Made by a program: the position numbers and the translations under genes. Source: Bacteroides stercorirosoris (GTDB lineage Bacteria; Bacteroidota; Bacteroidia; Bacteroidales; Bacteroidaceae). From it: DNA of 64,000 bases. Below, in pieces: positions 1 through 9,237 of this stretch. The stretch covers positions 310,001-374,000 of the forward strand of contig NZ_FQZN01000001.1 in the NCBI RefSeq assembly GCF_900142015.1, given 5' to 3'. The first letter of the stretch is position 1. Each line of letters opens with the position of its first letter. Under the pieces are notes generated by a model. That model made no database searches and was not told where the DNA came from. It saw only the letters and a list, made by a program, of their open reading frames with translations.

Positions 1-548
1 TTCAAAGACCACCGCCGTCCTACCGGCAACTCTACTTCCAAATTTGGAGCCAGTGCCAAATCATACAGTAAATTGTTTTTTATAGCTAATACCGTCCTAT
101 TTTTAAATTCTCTCTTTTTCTTATTTTCTATTGCAACGGGAGTAGGCACTGGCTCCATTTTCAGTATCGGCAGACTATCTGCAGGTAACGACAATTCTAT
201 TATGAACAAATCATTTTCTATCTTTCTCACCTTATCTATCTTCGGAAAGATGTGTTCCGATAAATAAACCCAGGCTTTACCTTCATTCAACCGGCGCAGC
301 AACTTCATCAACTTCCCGAAATCTCCGTAATGATATCTTATCAGCATCAAAACTTCTTCCCGGTCCGGAACCTGCGGGTCGTCCGTTATCCATTGATAAA
401 CTCTCCCCCACGTTTCGGGTTGCACCATCCGGTCTCGTACTTTGCAAGTATCAGCGTCCGCCGCGTATCTTTCAGCGCGCGCCTCTTCTTTTCCTAATAT
501 CAAAAAAGAGAGTATTAAGAGTATGTATGAAACGACGCGAACCCTCAT
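1..548 (-). CDS. DUF3575-type protein, C-terminus cut by window edge
   Basis: The minus strand is open from an ATG at 548 to the window edge (182 codons plus 2 bases). The product begins with a signal peptide (MRVRVVSYILLILSFLI...) and a short helical middle region. From about residue 157 it reads VLAIKNNLLYDLALAPNLEV followed by a PVGRRWSL segment. This LYD..L.PN.E.E.P.G.RWS pattern is the start of the DUF3575 domain found in Bacteroidales proteins thought to form a small outer-membrane barrel; the function is unknown. The rest of the domain lies outside the window. A TAnnTTTG element 21 bp upstream supports the start. The family call rests on pattern recognition only. Confidence 0.75.
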   Translation of the reverse strand, partial: MRVRVVSYILLILSFLILGKEEARAERYAADADTCKVRDRMVQPETWGRVYQWITDDPQVPDREEVLMLIRYHYGDFGKLMKLLRRLNEGKAWVYLSEHIFPKIDKVRKIENDLFIIELSLPADSLPILKMEPVPTPVAIENKKKREFKNRTVLAIKNNLLYDLALAPNLEVELPVGRRWSL

Positions 549-568
549 ATCTTTGCTTTGTATAGAGG

Positions 569-576
569 CAAAAGTA
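569..576 (-). promoter_or_regulatory. Bacteroides -7 element for the DUF3575 gene
   Basis: The minus strand reads TACTTTTG, a match to the Bacteroides primary-sigma -7 consensus TAnnTTTG, 21 bp upstream of the ATG at 548. No clear TTTG -33 box was found at the usual distance; the upstream sequence is AT-rich. Confidence 0.5.
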
Positions 577-924
577 TATCATATAATTTTAAATAAATAC
601 AGATTCTATAACTCTTTTCAGTGTGTGAAAGGTTCTGTGAAACGAATGAAACAGATTTGCAACTTTGCGACAAACATTCCCTGATTGTAGCTGCATATAC
701 CTCCCTGAATGCAAGATTTACAGATAATAACGAAACCCTTGCAAGTGAATAATTATACTATTTATTTACTCCATTAAAGTATCAGGTATATACCCGAACC
801 GTGTCAAGCCCGTACCAAGTCCGTACCTAAGCACATCGGCATACTATCAAAAAGACAACTCGTGTGCGAAAACAGTGAATATCCGTGAAAGAATTTTAAA
901 AGAAACAGTAAACAGAAGCTGCGA
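577..924. other. intergenic stretch without recognised genes
   Basis: Short open frames here have no signal peptide, domain or start context that would support a gene. The composition is AT-rich and nothing else was recognised before the promoter at 925. Confidence 0.5.
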
Positions 925-956
925 TTTGGAGGCAATACAGCAAACTGTTATATTTG
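925..956 (+). promoter_or_regulatory. strong consensus Bacteroides promoter (TTTG-N20-TATATTTG)
   Basis: TTTG at 925-928 is followed after 20 bp by TATATTTG at 949-956, an exact fit to the Bacteroides -33/-7 consensus and spacing. Transcription should start near 962. The next thing downstream is a terminator hairpin at 1003, not a gene. Confidence 0.7.
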
Positions 957-960
957 CATT

Positions 961-1027
961 GTGATTTTTTTCATAGTATTAGATTTAAGGTTAACAAAGG
1001 TTGGAGTACAGCGGTACTCCTTTTTTT
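961..1027 (+). ncRNA. putative small RNA of about 65 nt
   Basis: A consensus promoter (925-956) and a rho-independent terminator (1003-1027) enclose about 65 nt with no credible open reading frame. The interior contains TTAAGGTTAACAAAGG just before the terminator stem. I have an impression that this phrase, followed by a variable hairpin, recurs in Bacteroides genomes, but could not check it. The transcript could be a free small RNA, or an attenuated leader for the sigma factor gene at 1249 if some polymerases read through. Confidence 0.5.
1003..1027 (+). terminator. rho-independent terminator
   Basis: GGAGTA (1003-1008) pairs with TACTCC (1015-1020) around a 6-nt loop, followed directly by seven T. 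It ends the short transcript from the promoter at 925-956. Confidence 0.7.
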
Positions 1028-1099
1028 ATGCCCTATCGTCAGATATACTGTTCTGACCCAAGTAAATGTCTACCCTCACTCACATTCGCCCGTTTCTTT

Positions 1100-1169
1100 T
1101 TCAGTATTCGGAAAGGCTCAAGAACTCGTCCAGCATAACTGCGGCAGAAAAAGCACATTCAGTATTCGG
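1100..1169 (+). repeat. 12-bp direct repeat upstream of the sigma gene
   Basis: TTCAGTATTCGG occurs at 1100-1111 and again at 1158-1169, 58 bp apart, ahead of the sigma-factor promoter. The spacing is not a whole number of helical turns. It may be a regulator site or chance. Confidence 0.35.
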
Positions 1170-1221
1170 TTATTCCGGAAATTATTAATAATATTGTAAC
1201 CTGTTACGTAAGCACAAGGCA

Positions 1222-1229
1222 TACCTTTG
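1222..1229 (+). promoter_or_regulatory. -7 element for the ECF sigma gene
   Basis: TACCTTTG fits TAnnTTTG and lies 19 bp before the ATG at 1249. No good -33 TTTG is present at 19-21 bp upstream. Confidence 0.45.
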
Positions 1230-1248
1230 AAGCCTAAATCAATAATAT

Positions 1249-1848
1249 ATGATTGCAAACGAAAATAGAAGTGAATTGCTACAATTACTGAAGGAGGGTT
1301 CTTTTTCTGCATTCGAGAAGCTATACAATCTGTATAGCGGTAAACTCTACAACTTTATGATGCGTCTTTCTTCCGGCAATCAGTATATGGCCGAAGAGGT
1401 AGTGCAACAGACATTTATCCGCCTGTGGGAAGTGCGTGAGAAGGTGAATCCTACCGAAAATTTCGTTTCCTACCTCTGCACCATAGCCCGTAATCTGTCG
1501 ATGAATATGTACCAGCATCAGACTGTGGAATACATCTATGCCGAATACCTGCTGAAAAGTAATCCCGACCGGGACCATCAGACAGAGGAAAGCACAGACC
1601 TGCGTTTCTTGAACGATTATATTGATTCGCTGGCCGAAGAACTGCCCCCCTCGCGCAAGAAAATCTTTCTGCTCAGCAAACGTCAAGGCTATACCAATAA
1701 AGAAATAGCTGAAAAGATGGGTATTTCAGAGAGCACCGTTGCCACCCAATTGTCGCTGGCCGTGAAGTTCATGCGCGAACAATTCATTAAGCATTATGAT
1801 AAGCTGATTCTCATCCTATGGGCCTTTTTTGTTAACGAAATGCAATAA
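1249..1848 (+). CDS. ECF-type RNA polymerase sigma-70 factor
   Basis: This 199-residue protein has the two-domain layout of an extracytoplasmic-function sigma factor. Region 2 (about 20-90) includes the segment YMAEEVVQQTFIRLWE. Region 4 (about 125-180) includes LPPSRKKIFLLSKRQGYTNK and the helix-turn-helix GISESTVATQLSLAV. It is followed 65 bp later by a FecR-type anti-sigma gene and then by a SusC transporter carrying an STN domain. That is the standard Bacteroides trans-envelope relay: substrate binding at SusC is signalled through FecR, which frees the sigma factor to transcribe the susC operon. The hydrophobic C-terminal tail (LILILWAFF) is a small oddity. Family assignment is firm; the target promoter is inferred. 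Confidence 0.93.
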   Translation: MIANENRSELLQLLKEGSFSAFEKLYNLYSGKLYNFMMRLSSGNQYMAEEVVQQTFIRLWEVREKVNPTENFVSYLCTIARNLSMNMYQHQTVEYIYAEYLLKSNPDRDHQTEESTDLRFLNDYIDSLAEELPPSRKKIFLLSKRQGYTNKEIAEKMGISESTVATQLSLAVKFMREQFIKHYDKLILILWAFFVNEMQ

Positions 1849-1913
1849 TAACGGCACAATTGGATAAGAGAATGAAAGTAACTGTATACACATATAGAAA
1901 TAAGTAAGAGAAG

Positions 1914-2966
1914 ATGGAAAAAGGATATTATAAGAACTTAGCCGAAAAATACTTCGCAGGAGACATCACAGAAGCGGAAATCAGCGAACTGGCAGGATGG
2001 ATACGCAACAATGCCCAACTGACAGGATGGTGGGAGAAAGAATTTGAGAAGTCCGCCGCCGACATCAGCCCCGCCCTGCGCGATAAGATGTTTGCCAAGA
2101 TTAAGACGGAAGTTCTTAAAGAGGCTCCCGGAACTTCCGAGGTCTCCGGGCTTTCCGACAAAGACGCGGCTGCCACACATACACCGCAACAACCTGCCGT
2201 GAAGCGTACACCGGGCAAAGCACTGGTTCCCGCCTGGGCAAGATGGGCAGCCATGATTTGTATTCCCATCTGCATCGCCTTCTTCACTTACAATATTCTG
2301 AGTATCTCCAATACCGATAAAGCCCGTTCACCCTTCATTGTGAAAGCCGACAAGGGCGATAAAGCCACTGTAGTTTTGCCCGACGGTACAGACGTCATCC
2401 TGAATTCCGCCTCCCAACTCAGCTATCTGAGCGACTTCGGAAGAAACGAACGCCGCGTGCAACTAGAAGGAGAAGGTTACTTCAAAGTGGCACATGATAC
2501 CCGCCGCACCTTCATCGTGCAGGTGGACGAACTGGAAGTGAAAGTAATGGGTACGGTGTTCAACGTCTGCGCCTACAGTAACGACCAGGATGTGACTGTC
2601 GTCTTGCTGGAAGGAAAAGTCGGTGTCTATACGCCATCCACTTCTACCACCCTAAGCCCCGGAGAGAAGATAAACTACAACAAGTCCACCCGCAAACTGA
2701 GTACCGAGAAAGTCTATCCCGACGACTACGTAAGCTGGACAAAAGGCAGTCTCTACTTCCAGAACGAATCTTTGGAAAACATCATGAAAGCCCTTTCACG
2801 TGTGTATGACGTCACAATACGTATCGACTCACCCAAGATATCCGAAGAACGTTTTACCGGCACTATCCCCGGTGGAGGTATACAGAACGCTTTAAACATC
2901 ATCATGCTGACCTCTCCGTTCCGTTATGAAATGGAAGATTCAGTTATTATATTAAAGGAGAAATAG
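1914..2966 (+). CDS. FecR-family anti-sigma factor
   Basis: The 350-residue protein has a cytoplasmic N-terminal anti-sigma region (1-100), one membrane segment (about 111-130, WAAMICIPICIAFFTYNILS) and a periplasmic FecR domain (about 140-245) with the typical motifs VVLPDGTDVILNSAS, LEGEGYFKV and VMGTVFNV. A C-terminal segment (about 275-350) resembles the STN-like domain that contacts the transporter plug (LENIMKALSRVYDVTIRI). It should hold the ECF factor inactive until the STN domain of the downstream SusC signals. The ATG at 1914 follows a purine-rich stretch. Length and order are normal for Bacteroides. Confidence 0.93.
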   Translation: MEKGYYKNLAEKYFAGDITEAEISELAGWIRNNAQLTGWWEKEFEKSAADISPALRDKMFAKIKTEVLKEAPGTSEVSGLSDKDAAATHTPQQPAVKRTPGKALVPAWARWAAMICIPICIAFFTYNILSISNTDKARSPFIVKADKGDKATVVLPDGTDVILNSASQLSYLSDFGRNERRVQLEGEGYFKVAHDTRRTFIVQVDELEVKVMGTVFNVCAYSNDQDVTVVLLEGKVGVYTPSTSTTLSPGEKINYNKSTRKLSTEKVYPDDYVSWTKGSLYFQNESLENIMKALSRVYDVTIRIDSPKISEERFTGTIPGGGIQNALNIIMLTSPFRYEMEDSVIILKEK

Positions 2967-2968
2967 CT

Positions 2969-3048
2969 GTTGGTTTGTTAATGTGAGTTAAAAGAAGGAA
3001 GCCGCTTGGACGGCGATATAAGGAAGCCTGTATACCTATCAAACCAAC
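2969..3048. repeat. inverted repeat between anti-sigma and susC genes
   Basis: Arms at 2969-2980 and 3037-3048 match at 11 of 12 positions (core GTTGGTTTG / CAAACCAAC) with 56 bp between them, ending 14 bp before the susC ATG. It could be an RNA structure in the susC leader or an operator. No TAnnTTTG promoter was seen here, which would fit an ECF-dependent promoter. Confidence 0.45.
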
Positions 3049-3062
3049 TTAATTTATTTGAT

Positions 3063-6000
3063 ATGAAAAACAGGAAACCAAAGAATCTAAGAACTATGCG
3101 GGCGCTTTGCCTCACCTTGTTCTTGAGTGTATCACTCAGCCTTTTCTCGCAGATCACCGTCACTGTGGAAAACACGCCATTGCGTGCCGCACTGAAAAAG
3201 ATTGAGCAGGTAAGCAACTACAAGTTCTTCTACAATGAGAAGCTGGCAGGCCTCGACCAGCCCATTTCTTTCAAAGTAAGCAACGCCACCATTGAGCAGA
3301 CTTTGCAAAAAGTGCTGGCGGGGAAGGAGCTTACTTACAGAATGGAGAAAGACAATGTAGTAGTGCTGTTGCAGAAGGAGGCTGTGAATCAGAAAACTAA
3401 GACGATCACTGGAACGATTGTCGATGAAAAGGGAGAAACGGTAATCGGAGCAAGTATTGCCGTGAAAGGAACTACTCTGGGCACCATCACCAATGTAGAT
3501 GGCGAGTATACACTGGCCAATGTTCCGGAAGATGCAGAAATCACCATCTCTTTCATCGGTTACAAGACTTTGGAGTTCAAAGCAAGTGACAAAGCTTTAT
3601 CCAAAGTAACCTTGAAGGAAGATAGTGAGATGTTGGATGAAGTGGTAGTCGTAGGGTACGGCTCTCAAAAGAAAGCAAATCTAACAGGTGCAGTCGTTAC
3701 GATTTCTGCCGAAGACATCAACAACCGACCTGTAACTTCCGCCGCCGGAGCCTTGCAAGGCGCAGACCCTTCCGTGAATCTTACCTTCAACTCCGGTTCC
3801 TTGGACTCCGGTTATAGTGTAGATATTCGAGGTGTCGCCTCTATTAATGGTGGAAATCCTTTGGTCCTTGCAGATGGAATGGAAGTGAACTTAAGCCAAA
3901 TAAACCCAAATGACATCGAGTCTGTTTCAGTGCTGAAAGATGCATCCGCAGCAGCTATCTATGGAGCCAAAGCTTCCTCGGGCGTCATCCTCATCACTAC
4001 AAAGAACGGAAAGAACACGAACGGAAAAGCAACCATTTCATACAATGGTCGTTTAGGATGGCAACAAAACACCACTTCAACAGATTTCATATCAACAGGC
4101 TACGATCACGTAAATATCGTAAACAATTTCTACGAATCCTATCAAGGCAAGTTAATGGCAAACTATACCGAAGACGACTTGCAAATGCTCTACGACCGCA
4201 GGAACGACAAGACGGAAGATCCCAGTCGCCCTTGGACTGTGACAGGCGATGACGGCAAGTATTATTATTATGCCAACTTCGACTGGTACAACTACTTCTA
4301 CAGAAAAACCCGTCCCGAGCAAGAACATAATGTCTCCTTCACGGGAGGCAATGAAAAAATGAATTATTTCATAAGCGGCCGATACTTATCGCAGGATGGC
4401 ATCTTCAACATCTATGATGATAACTATAAGAACTACTCTTTCCGTGCCAAGCTCAACGTCAACCTGACTTCACGCCTACGCTACTCTGCAAACGTAAACT
4501 ATAACTCAACAAGTTACAAATATGCAGGTTATTATGATGAACAACAAACAATTCACAGCCTGCAATCCAACATTTTATCGTCATTCATGCCGCGCAACCC
4601 CGACGGTTCTGTAGTGCAATACGTCAACCAATTGACTGCAAATTCTCCGTTAGGTGCCGGTCATGGGGGCTTCCTCACTGCCAACGAAGCACGCAACTCA
4701 CGGGATAATAAATACTGGATACTCTCCAACCAGCTCGATTTTAAAGTAACCGAAGACCTCATTTTAACCGCCTCTTACGCATACAAGAACCGCAATCGAT
4801 TGAATAAAAGGCGGAGTATGCCATTCGATTACTCCCGCCAAGAAGGAGTATTCTCAACGTTCACCTCCGGTACAATTACCGATTTCTACCAAGAGATACA
4901 CCATGATATCGACGACCATAATGTGAATGCCTATGCCACTTATGAACATACTTGGAAAAACAAACATAACTTCAAAGCTGTAGCCGGCACTCAATTTGAA
5001 GATTATCGCACTACCGAACTATCCGTAAAGAAAGATGATTTATTGAGTAAAGACCTTAGCTCCATGAGTATCGCAACAGGAGAGTCCACCGTTACGCAGA
5101 CTATTTCCGCATTCCGTACTTTAGGTTTCTTCGGTCGTGTCAATTATGATTTTGAAGGTAAATATCTTGCAGAAATCAGTGGCCGTTGGGATGGCACCTC
5201 CCGTTTTGCCTCCAAAGACCGTTGGGGATTCTTCCCTTCGGCATCCATAGGATGGCGCATGAGTCAGGAGAGCTTCTGGGAACCGTTGCGCTCCTTCTGG
5301 AACAACAGCAAATTCCGCTTCTCCGTGGGTAGTTTAGGCAACCAACAAGTCAGCAACTATGCCTACATAGACAAAATTTCAACAGATAACCTGATGCAAT
5401 ATACGTTCGACGGGACGAAACGAGCCAATTATGCCAGCATATCAGATCCCATATCCTCTTCGTTAACCTGGGAAACTGTGACGACCTATAACTGGGGGCT
5501 AGACTTCGGCTTCTTCAACAACCGCCTGAATGTAACCGCTGATGTATTTATGCGCGACACCAAAGATATGTTGACCACTTCCCTGACCCTGCCCTCTGTA
5601 TATGGGGCAAAAACCCCGAAAGAGAATTGTGCTGACTTGCGTACAAAAGGCTGGGAATTGTATGTGGCATGGAATGACCAGTTCAATTTGGCTGGTAAAC
5701 CCTTCAAGTATAATGTTTCGGCCACTATCGGCGATTATACTTCCAAGATAACCAGATACAATAATCCGGACAAGCTGATATCTGACTACTATGAAGGGAT
5801 GACTTTAGGCGAAATCTGGGGATACAAAGTAGACGGCTTATTTGCGACAGATGAAGAAGCCGCCGCCTATCAGGCTGAATATAATGATAAAGCCGTCAAT
5901 GGACGTGTATATAGCTCAAAAAAAGACAACTATTTAAGAGCCGGAGATGTACGGTTCAGAGACTTGGATGATGACAAGGTTATATCAGAAGGTTCCGGCA

Positions 6001-6566
6001 CAGTTTCCGATCCGGGTGATAAAAGAATTATTGGTAACAGTTTGCCCCGTTATTCATATACATTCCGTTTGGGAGCCAACTGGTTAGGCTTCGATGTTTC
6101 AGCTTTCTTCCAGGGAGTTGGCAAACAGGACTGGTATCCCACCACCTATGCTTATAACTTCTGGGGACCTTACTCCTTTCCCTCACTGTCTTTCATCCAC
6201 AAAGACTTCCTGCAAGATTGCTGGAGTGAAGAAAATCCCGGCGCATACTTCCCACGGCAGAGAGGATATGCCTCTTATAGTGGCGGTGCACTGGGAGTAA
6301 CTAACGACCGTTACCTGCAAGATGTCTCCTATCTTCGCCTCAAAAACCTGACGATAGGTTACACCATTCCTATCAATAAGAAGATACTTAATTCGGTACG
6401 CGTATATGCCACCGGTGAAAACCTGTTCTACTGGTCGGCTCTGAAGAAACATAATAAAACGGTAGATCCGGAACTGACTAATACTTCTTCCACCTACAAC
6501 GCAGGCTCAGGAGTGGGATATGGTTATTCCAAATCTTTCTCCGTAGGTATAGACGTTACATTTTAA
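3063..6566 (+). CDS. SusC-like TonB-dependent transporter with STN signalling domain
   Basis: The start is the ATG at 3063; the frame is open to a TTG at 3006, but only the ATG start gives a normal signal peptide (MKNRKPKNLRTMRALCLTLF..). The 1167-residue product has an STN domain (about 30-105, ITVTVENTPLRAALKKIEQV), a carboxypeptidase-regulatory-like domain (about 112-200, TGTIVDEKGETVIGASI), a TonB box region (DEVVVVGYGSQKK), a plug domain and a 22-strand-type barrel. The STN domain marks it as the sensor for the FecR/ECF pair just upstream. It should import a ligand captured by the SusD partner at 6585. The downstream enzymes suggest a glycerophosphodiester or sulfated substrate; this is inference. 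Confidence 0.92.
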   Translation: MKNRKPKNLRTMRALCLTLFLSVSLSLFSQITVTVENTPLRAALKKIEQVSNYKFFYNEKLAGLDQPISFKVSNATIEQTLQKVLAGKELTYRMEKDNVVVLLQKEAVNQKTKTITGTIVDEKGETVIGASIAVKGTTLGTITNVDGEYTLANVPEDAEITISFIGYKTLEFKASDKALSKVTLKEDSEMLDEVVVVGYGSQKKANLTGAVVTISAEDINNRPVTSAAGALQGADPSVNLTFNSGSLDSGYSVDIRGVASINGGNPLVLADGMEVNLSQINPNDIESVSVLKDASAAAIYGAKASSGVILITTKNGKNTNGKATISYNGRLGWQQNTTSTDFISTGYDHVNIVNNFYESYQGKLMANYTEDDLQMLYDRRNDKTEDPSRPWTVTGDDGKYYYYANFDWYNYFYRKTRPEQEHNVSFTGGNEKMNYFISGRYLSQDGIFNIYDDNYKNYSFRAKLNVNLTSRLRYSANVNYNSTSYKYAGYYDEQQTIHSLQSNILSSFMPRNPDGSVVQYVNQLTANSPLGAGHGGFLTANEARNSRDNKYWILSNQLDFKVTEDLILTASYAYKNRNRLNKRRSMPFDYSRQEGVFSTFTSGTITDFYQEIHHDIDDHNVNAYATYEHTWKNKHNFKAVAGTQFEDYRTTELSVKKDDLLSKDLSSMSIATGESTVTQTISAFRTLGFFGRVNYDFEGKYLAEISGRWDGTSRFASKDRWGFFPSASIGWRMSQESFWEPLRSFWNNSKFRFSVGSLGNQQVSNYAYIDKISTDNLMQYTFDGTKRANYASISDPISSSLTWETVTTYNWGLDFGFFNNRLNVTADVFMRDTKDMLTTSLTLPSVYGAKTPKENCADLRTKGWELYVAWNDQFNLAGKPFKYNVSATIGDYTSKITRYNNPDKLISDYYEGMTLGEIWGYKVDGLFATDEEAAAYQAEYNDKAVNGRVYSSKKDNYLRAGDVRFRDLDDDKVISEGSGTVSDPGDKRIIGNSLPRYSYTFRLGANWLGFDVSAFFQGVGKQDWYPTTYAYNFWGPYSFPSLSFIHKDFLQDCWSEENPGAYFPRQRGYASYSGGALGVTNDRYLQDVSYLRLKNLTIGYTIPINKKILNSVRVYATGENLFYWSALKKHNKTVDPELTNTSSTYNAGSGVGYGYSKSFSVGIDVTF

Positions 6567-6584
6567 TCTTAAATAGAATTGAAG

Positions 6585-8318
6585 ATGAAAACAATAAATA
6601 AACTATGCATTGCCCTCCTGGCAATAATGAATTTAACAGCTTGTGACGGTTTACTCAACATGACTCCGGAAGACACCCTGAGTCCGGGAACATTCTTCTC
6701 TTCCGCAACCGAACTGCAATTGTGGACAGACGGATTTTATACCCAACTGGAGAACGCAGACGATGTGGTGGCTACTAATGCAGACGACAATATCGACAAC
6801 GAACTGGGCGCCGTGTTGCAAGGCCAACGTTCGGCAGCAGACGAAAACGGCTGGAACTGGGATAAACTACGCACTATCAATTACTATCTGCAAAACTCTT
6901 ACAGGTGTAAGGACCTGGCTGCCAAAAACGAGTATGACGGCGTTGCATACTTCATGCGGGCCTATTTCTATTACGTAAAGGTGCGCCGCTACGGAGATGT
7001 ACCCTGGTATAATCAGGTTTTGACATCAGTAGATCAGGAATTATTATTCAAGCCGCGTGATGACCGGGGGTTGGTGATGGACTCAGTAATGAGTGACCTG
7101 GATAAAGCCATCCGCTTATTGCCCGCCAAGAAAAGTACCGCAAGAGTAACCAAATGGACGGCATTGGCCCTGAAAACCAGAGTGGCACTGTACGAAGGTA
7201 CTTACCGCAAATACCGTGGCATGAACGATGCCGACAAATACTTAAAGCAAGTGGCGGAAGCTGGCGAGACTTTCATTAAAGAAAGCGGATATAAACTGTA
7301 TACAACAGGGGAAACGCCCTATCGTTCCCTGTTCAACAGCATAGATGCATGCACGGACGAAGTGATATTGGCGCGTCTGTACAGCCAAACGGCGAACGTA
7401 ATGCACGGTGCTCCCTTTGCTATCAAGAACGGACGTCAGGGATTTACCAGACGCTTCATGAACCATTACCTGATGGCAGACGGAACACGCTATTCGGACA
7501 AGGCAGGCTGGCAAACAGACGACTTTGTAACGGAAACCGCAAACCGTGACCCTCGTATGCAACAAACCGTTCTGTGTCCGGGATACATTCAAACCGGTGC
7601 TTCCAAAGTTACGGCTAATGATCTGACTGCATTAACCGGTTACCAACCCATCAAATTTATAGGAGAATCCAAATACGACGGTGCCAACAAAGCATTCACA
7701 GACTGGCCTTTATTCCGTACAGCCGAAGTCTACCTGAATTATGCGGAAGCAAAAGCGGAATTAGGTACACTCACTCAAAACGATTTGGACATCTCTATCA
7801 ATAAACTGCGCGCCCGTGCCAAGATGCCCGACCTGAACATGGATGAAGCAAACTCAGACATCGACCCTCTGATGGCAGAATATTATCCCAATGTAACTCA
7901 AAGTGCAAACACAGGCGTCATCCTTGAAATACGCCGGGAACGCACCATAGAGTTGACAATGGAAGGTTTCCGCCTATGGGACATCTTCCGCTGGAAAGAA
8001 GGGCAGCAACTGACGAAACCTTTCTACGGATGTTATTTCCCCTCCGAAGGTGAATACGACATGGATGCGAACGGAACCAATGACCTCTTGCTTTATTCTA
8101 CAGATAAAGGTAACTTTAAAGGTACTGCAAAAAAACTGGGCAAAGATGTCATATTATCCAATGAAACTTCCGGCTACATCTATGCACTGGATAAAATAAA
8201 AATAACCTGGGATGAAACCAGAGACTACTTATGGCCGATACCGGCAAGTGAGCGCGTCGTAACCGGAGGTGTACTGACACAGAATCCGGGCTGGACAGAC
8301 AGTACTAACTTTGATTAA
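6585..8318 (+). CDS. SusD/RagB-family surface lipoprotein
   Basis: The ATG at 6585 is chosen over a TTG 6 bp upstream. The product (about 577 residues) has a lipoprotein signal with lipobox LTAC, then DGLLNMTPEDTLSPGTFF, typical of SusD N-termini. The TPR-rich SusD fold is indicated by YFMRAYFYYVKVRRYGDVPW and by the late motifs FRTAEVYLNYAEAKAELG and RRERTIELTMEGFRLWDIFRWK. It starts 18 bp after susC and should act as the lid and ligand-binding subunit of that transporter. Ligand specificity cannot be read from the sequence. Confidence 0.92.
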   Translation: MKTINKLCIALLAIMNLTACDGLLNMTPEDTLSPGTFFSSATELQLWTDGFYTQLENADDVVATNADDNIDNELGAVLQGQRSAADENGWNWDKLRTINYYLQNSYRCKDLAAKNEYDGVAYFMRAYFYYVKVRRYGDVPWYNQVLTSVDQELLFKPRDDRGLVMDSVMSDLDKAIRLLPAKKSTARVTKWTALALKTRVALYEGTYRKYRGMNDADKYLKQVAEAGETFIKESGYKLYTTGETPYRSLFNSIDACTDEVILARLYSQTANVMHGAPFAIKNGRQGFTRRFMNHYLMADGTRYSDKAGWQTDDFVTETANRDPRMQQTVLCPGYIQTGASKVTANDLTALTGYQPIKFIGESKYDGANKAFTDWPLFRTAEVYLNYAEAKAELGTLTQNDLDISINKLRARAKMPDLNMDEANSDIDPLMAEYYPNVTQSANTGVILEIRRERTIELTMEGFRLWDIFRWKEGQQLTKPFYGCYFPSEGEYDMDANGTNDLLLYSTDKGNFKGTAKKLGKDVILSNETSGYIYALDKIKITWDETRDYLWPIPASERVVTGGVLTQNPGWTDSTNFD

Positions 8319-8327
8319 AATTTCACG

Positions 8328-9221
8328 ATGAATAGGTATATTATTTATATATTACTTCTTTTTGCTGCCCCGTCCTACGGGCAGCAAAACAGAATGAGCT
8401 TCCTTCTGAATAAACTGAATGACGGTGGCAAATCGGACTATGTGATGATTTTCGCTCACCGTGGCGACTGGCGCAATGCACCGGAAAACTCTCTCCAAGC
8501 TTACCAAAGCTGCATTGATGCAGGCTTTGACGGCATTGAAATCGATGTGCAAATGACGAAAGACAGCGTTATCGTAATGATGCATGATAAAACAATAGAC
8601 CGGACTACCACCGGAAAAGGGAGAGTGTCCGATTACACTTTGGCTGAATTAAAGAAGTTGTATTTGCGAAGCCCCATCGGCGTTGTAACCCGTCAGCGTA
8701 TTCCAACGCTGGATGAAGTGCTGGAACTTACTAAAGGGAAGATGCTGATTCAAGTCGACAAATGGCAACCGGTTAAAGAGAAAGTCGTAGAGGTAGCCAG
8801 ACAACACGGATGCCTCAACCAAATCATTCTACGTGGCACCAAGAACAGTAAAGAAGTAGCGGATAACTATGGAAAATTATTGGAAGGACTCATTTACATT
8901 CCTGTATTAGTCTGCAAAGGTGAAGGAGATAATGAGAAGCTGGATGACTTTATGGAGCATATAAAGACACCTGTTATCAGTCTCTCCTTCAAACGGGACG
9001 ACTTCCCCGCCATAGACCGTGCAAAGGAGATAAAAGACCGTGGTTTCCGTATCTGGTACAATTCCTTATGGGCAGAATTCAATGGAGGACATGATGACGA
9101 ACTGGCAATGGACGACCCGGACAACAGCTACGGCTGGCTCTTGCGAAAAGGCGCAAACATCATTTTCAGCGACCACCCATTCTTATTGGATGCATATTTA
9201 AAGAAAATCGGTAGAAGATAA
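8328..9221 (+). CDS. secreted glycerophosphodiester phosphodiesterase (first copy)
   Basis: This 297-residue protein has a signal peptide (cleavage after about residue 18) and a GDPD TIM-barrel. Visible catalytic and metal residues are H44-R45-G in AHRGDWRNAPENS, E53, E71 and D73 in IEIDVQ, and H86 in MMHD. GDPD enzymes split glycerophosphodiesters such as glycerophosphocholine or glycerophosphoinositol into sn-glycerol 3-phosphate and an alcohol, using a divalent metal. It lies 9 bp after susD and 16 bp before a second GDPD gene. Signal peptide type suggests a periplasmic location. The actual alcohol moiety is unknown. Confidence 0.88.
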   Translation: MNRYIIYILLLFAAPSYGQQNRMSFLLNKLNDGGKSDYVMIFAHRGDWRNAPENSLQAYQSCIDAGFDGIEIDVQMTKDSVIVMMHDKTIDRTTTGKGRVSDYTLAELKKLYLRSPIGVVTRQRIPTLDEVLELTKGKMLIQVDKWQPVKEKVVEVARQHGCLNQIILRGTKNSKEVADNYGKLLEGLIYIPVLVCKGEGDNEKLDDFMEHIKTPVISLSFKRDDFPAIDRAKEIKDRGFRIWYNSLWAEFNGGHDDELAMDDPDNSYGWLLRKGANIIFSDHPFLLDAYLKKIGRR

Positions 9222-9237
9222 TTAAAATCAAATAGAC

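Noticed and set aside
442..684. Small plus-strand gene in the leader region of the DUF3575 gene
   Set aside because: It overlaps the real minus-strand gene start and promoter, and the product has no signal or domain.
954..1199. Small plus-strand gene after the promoter at 925
   Set aside because: The frame runs through the terminator at 1003-1027 and encodes no recognisable protein; a small RNA fits better.
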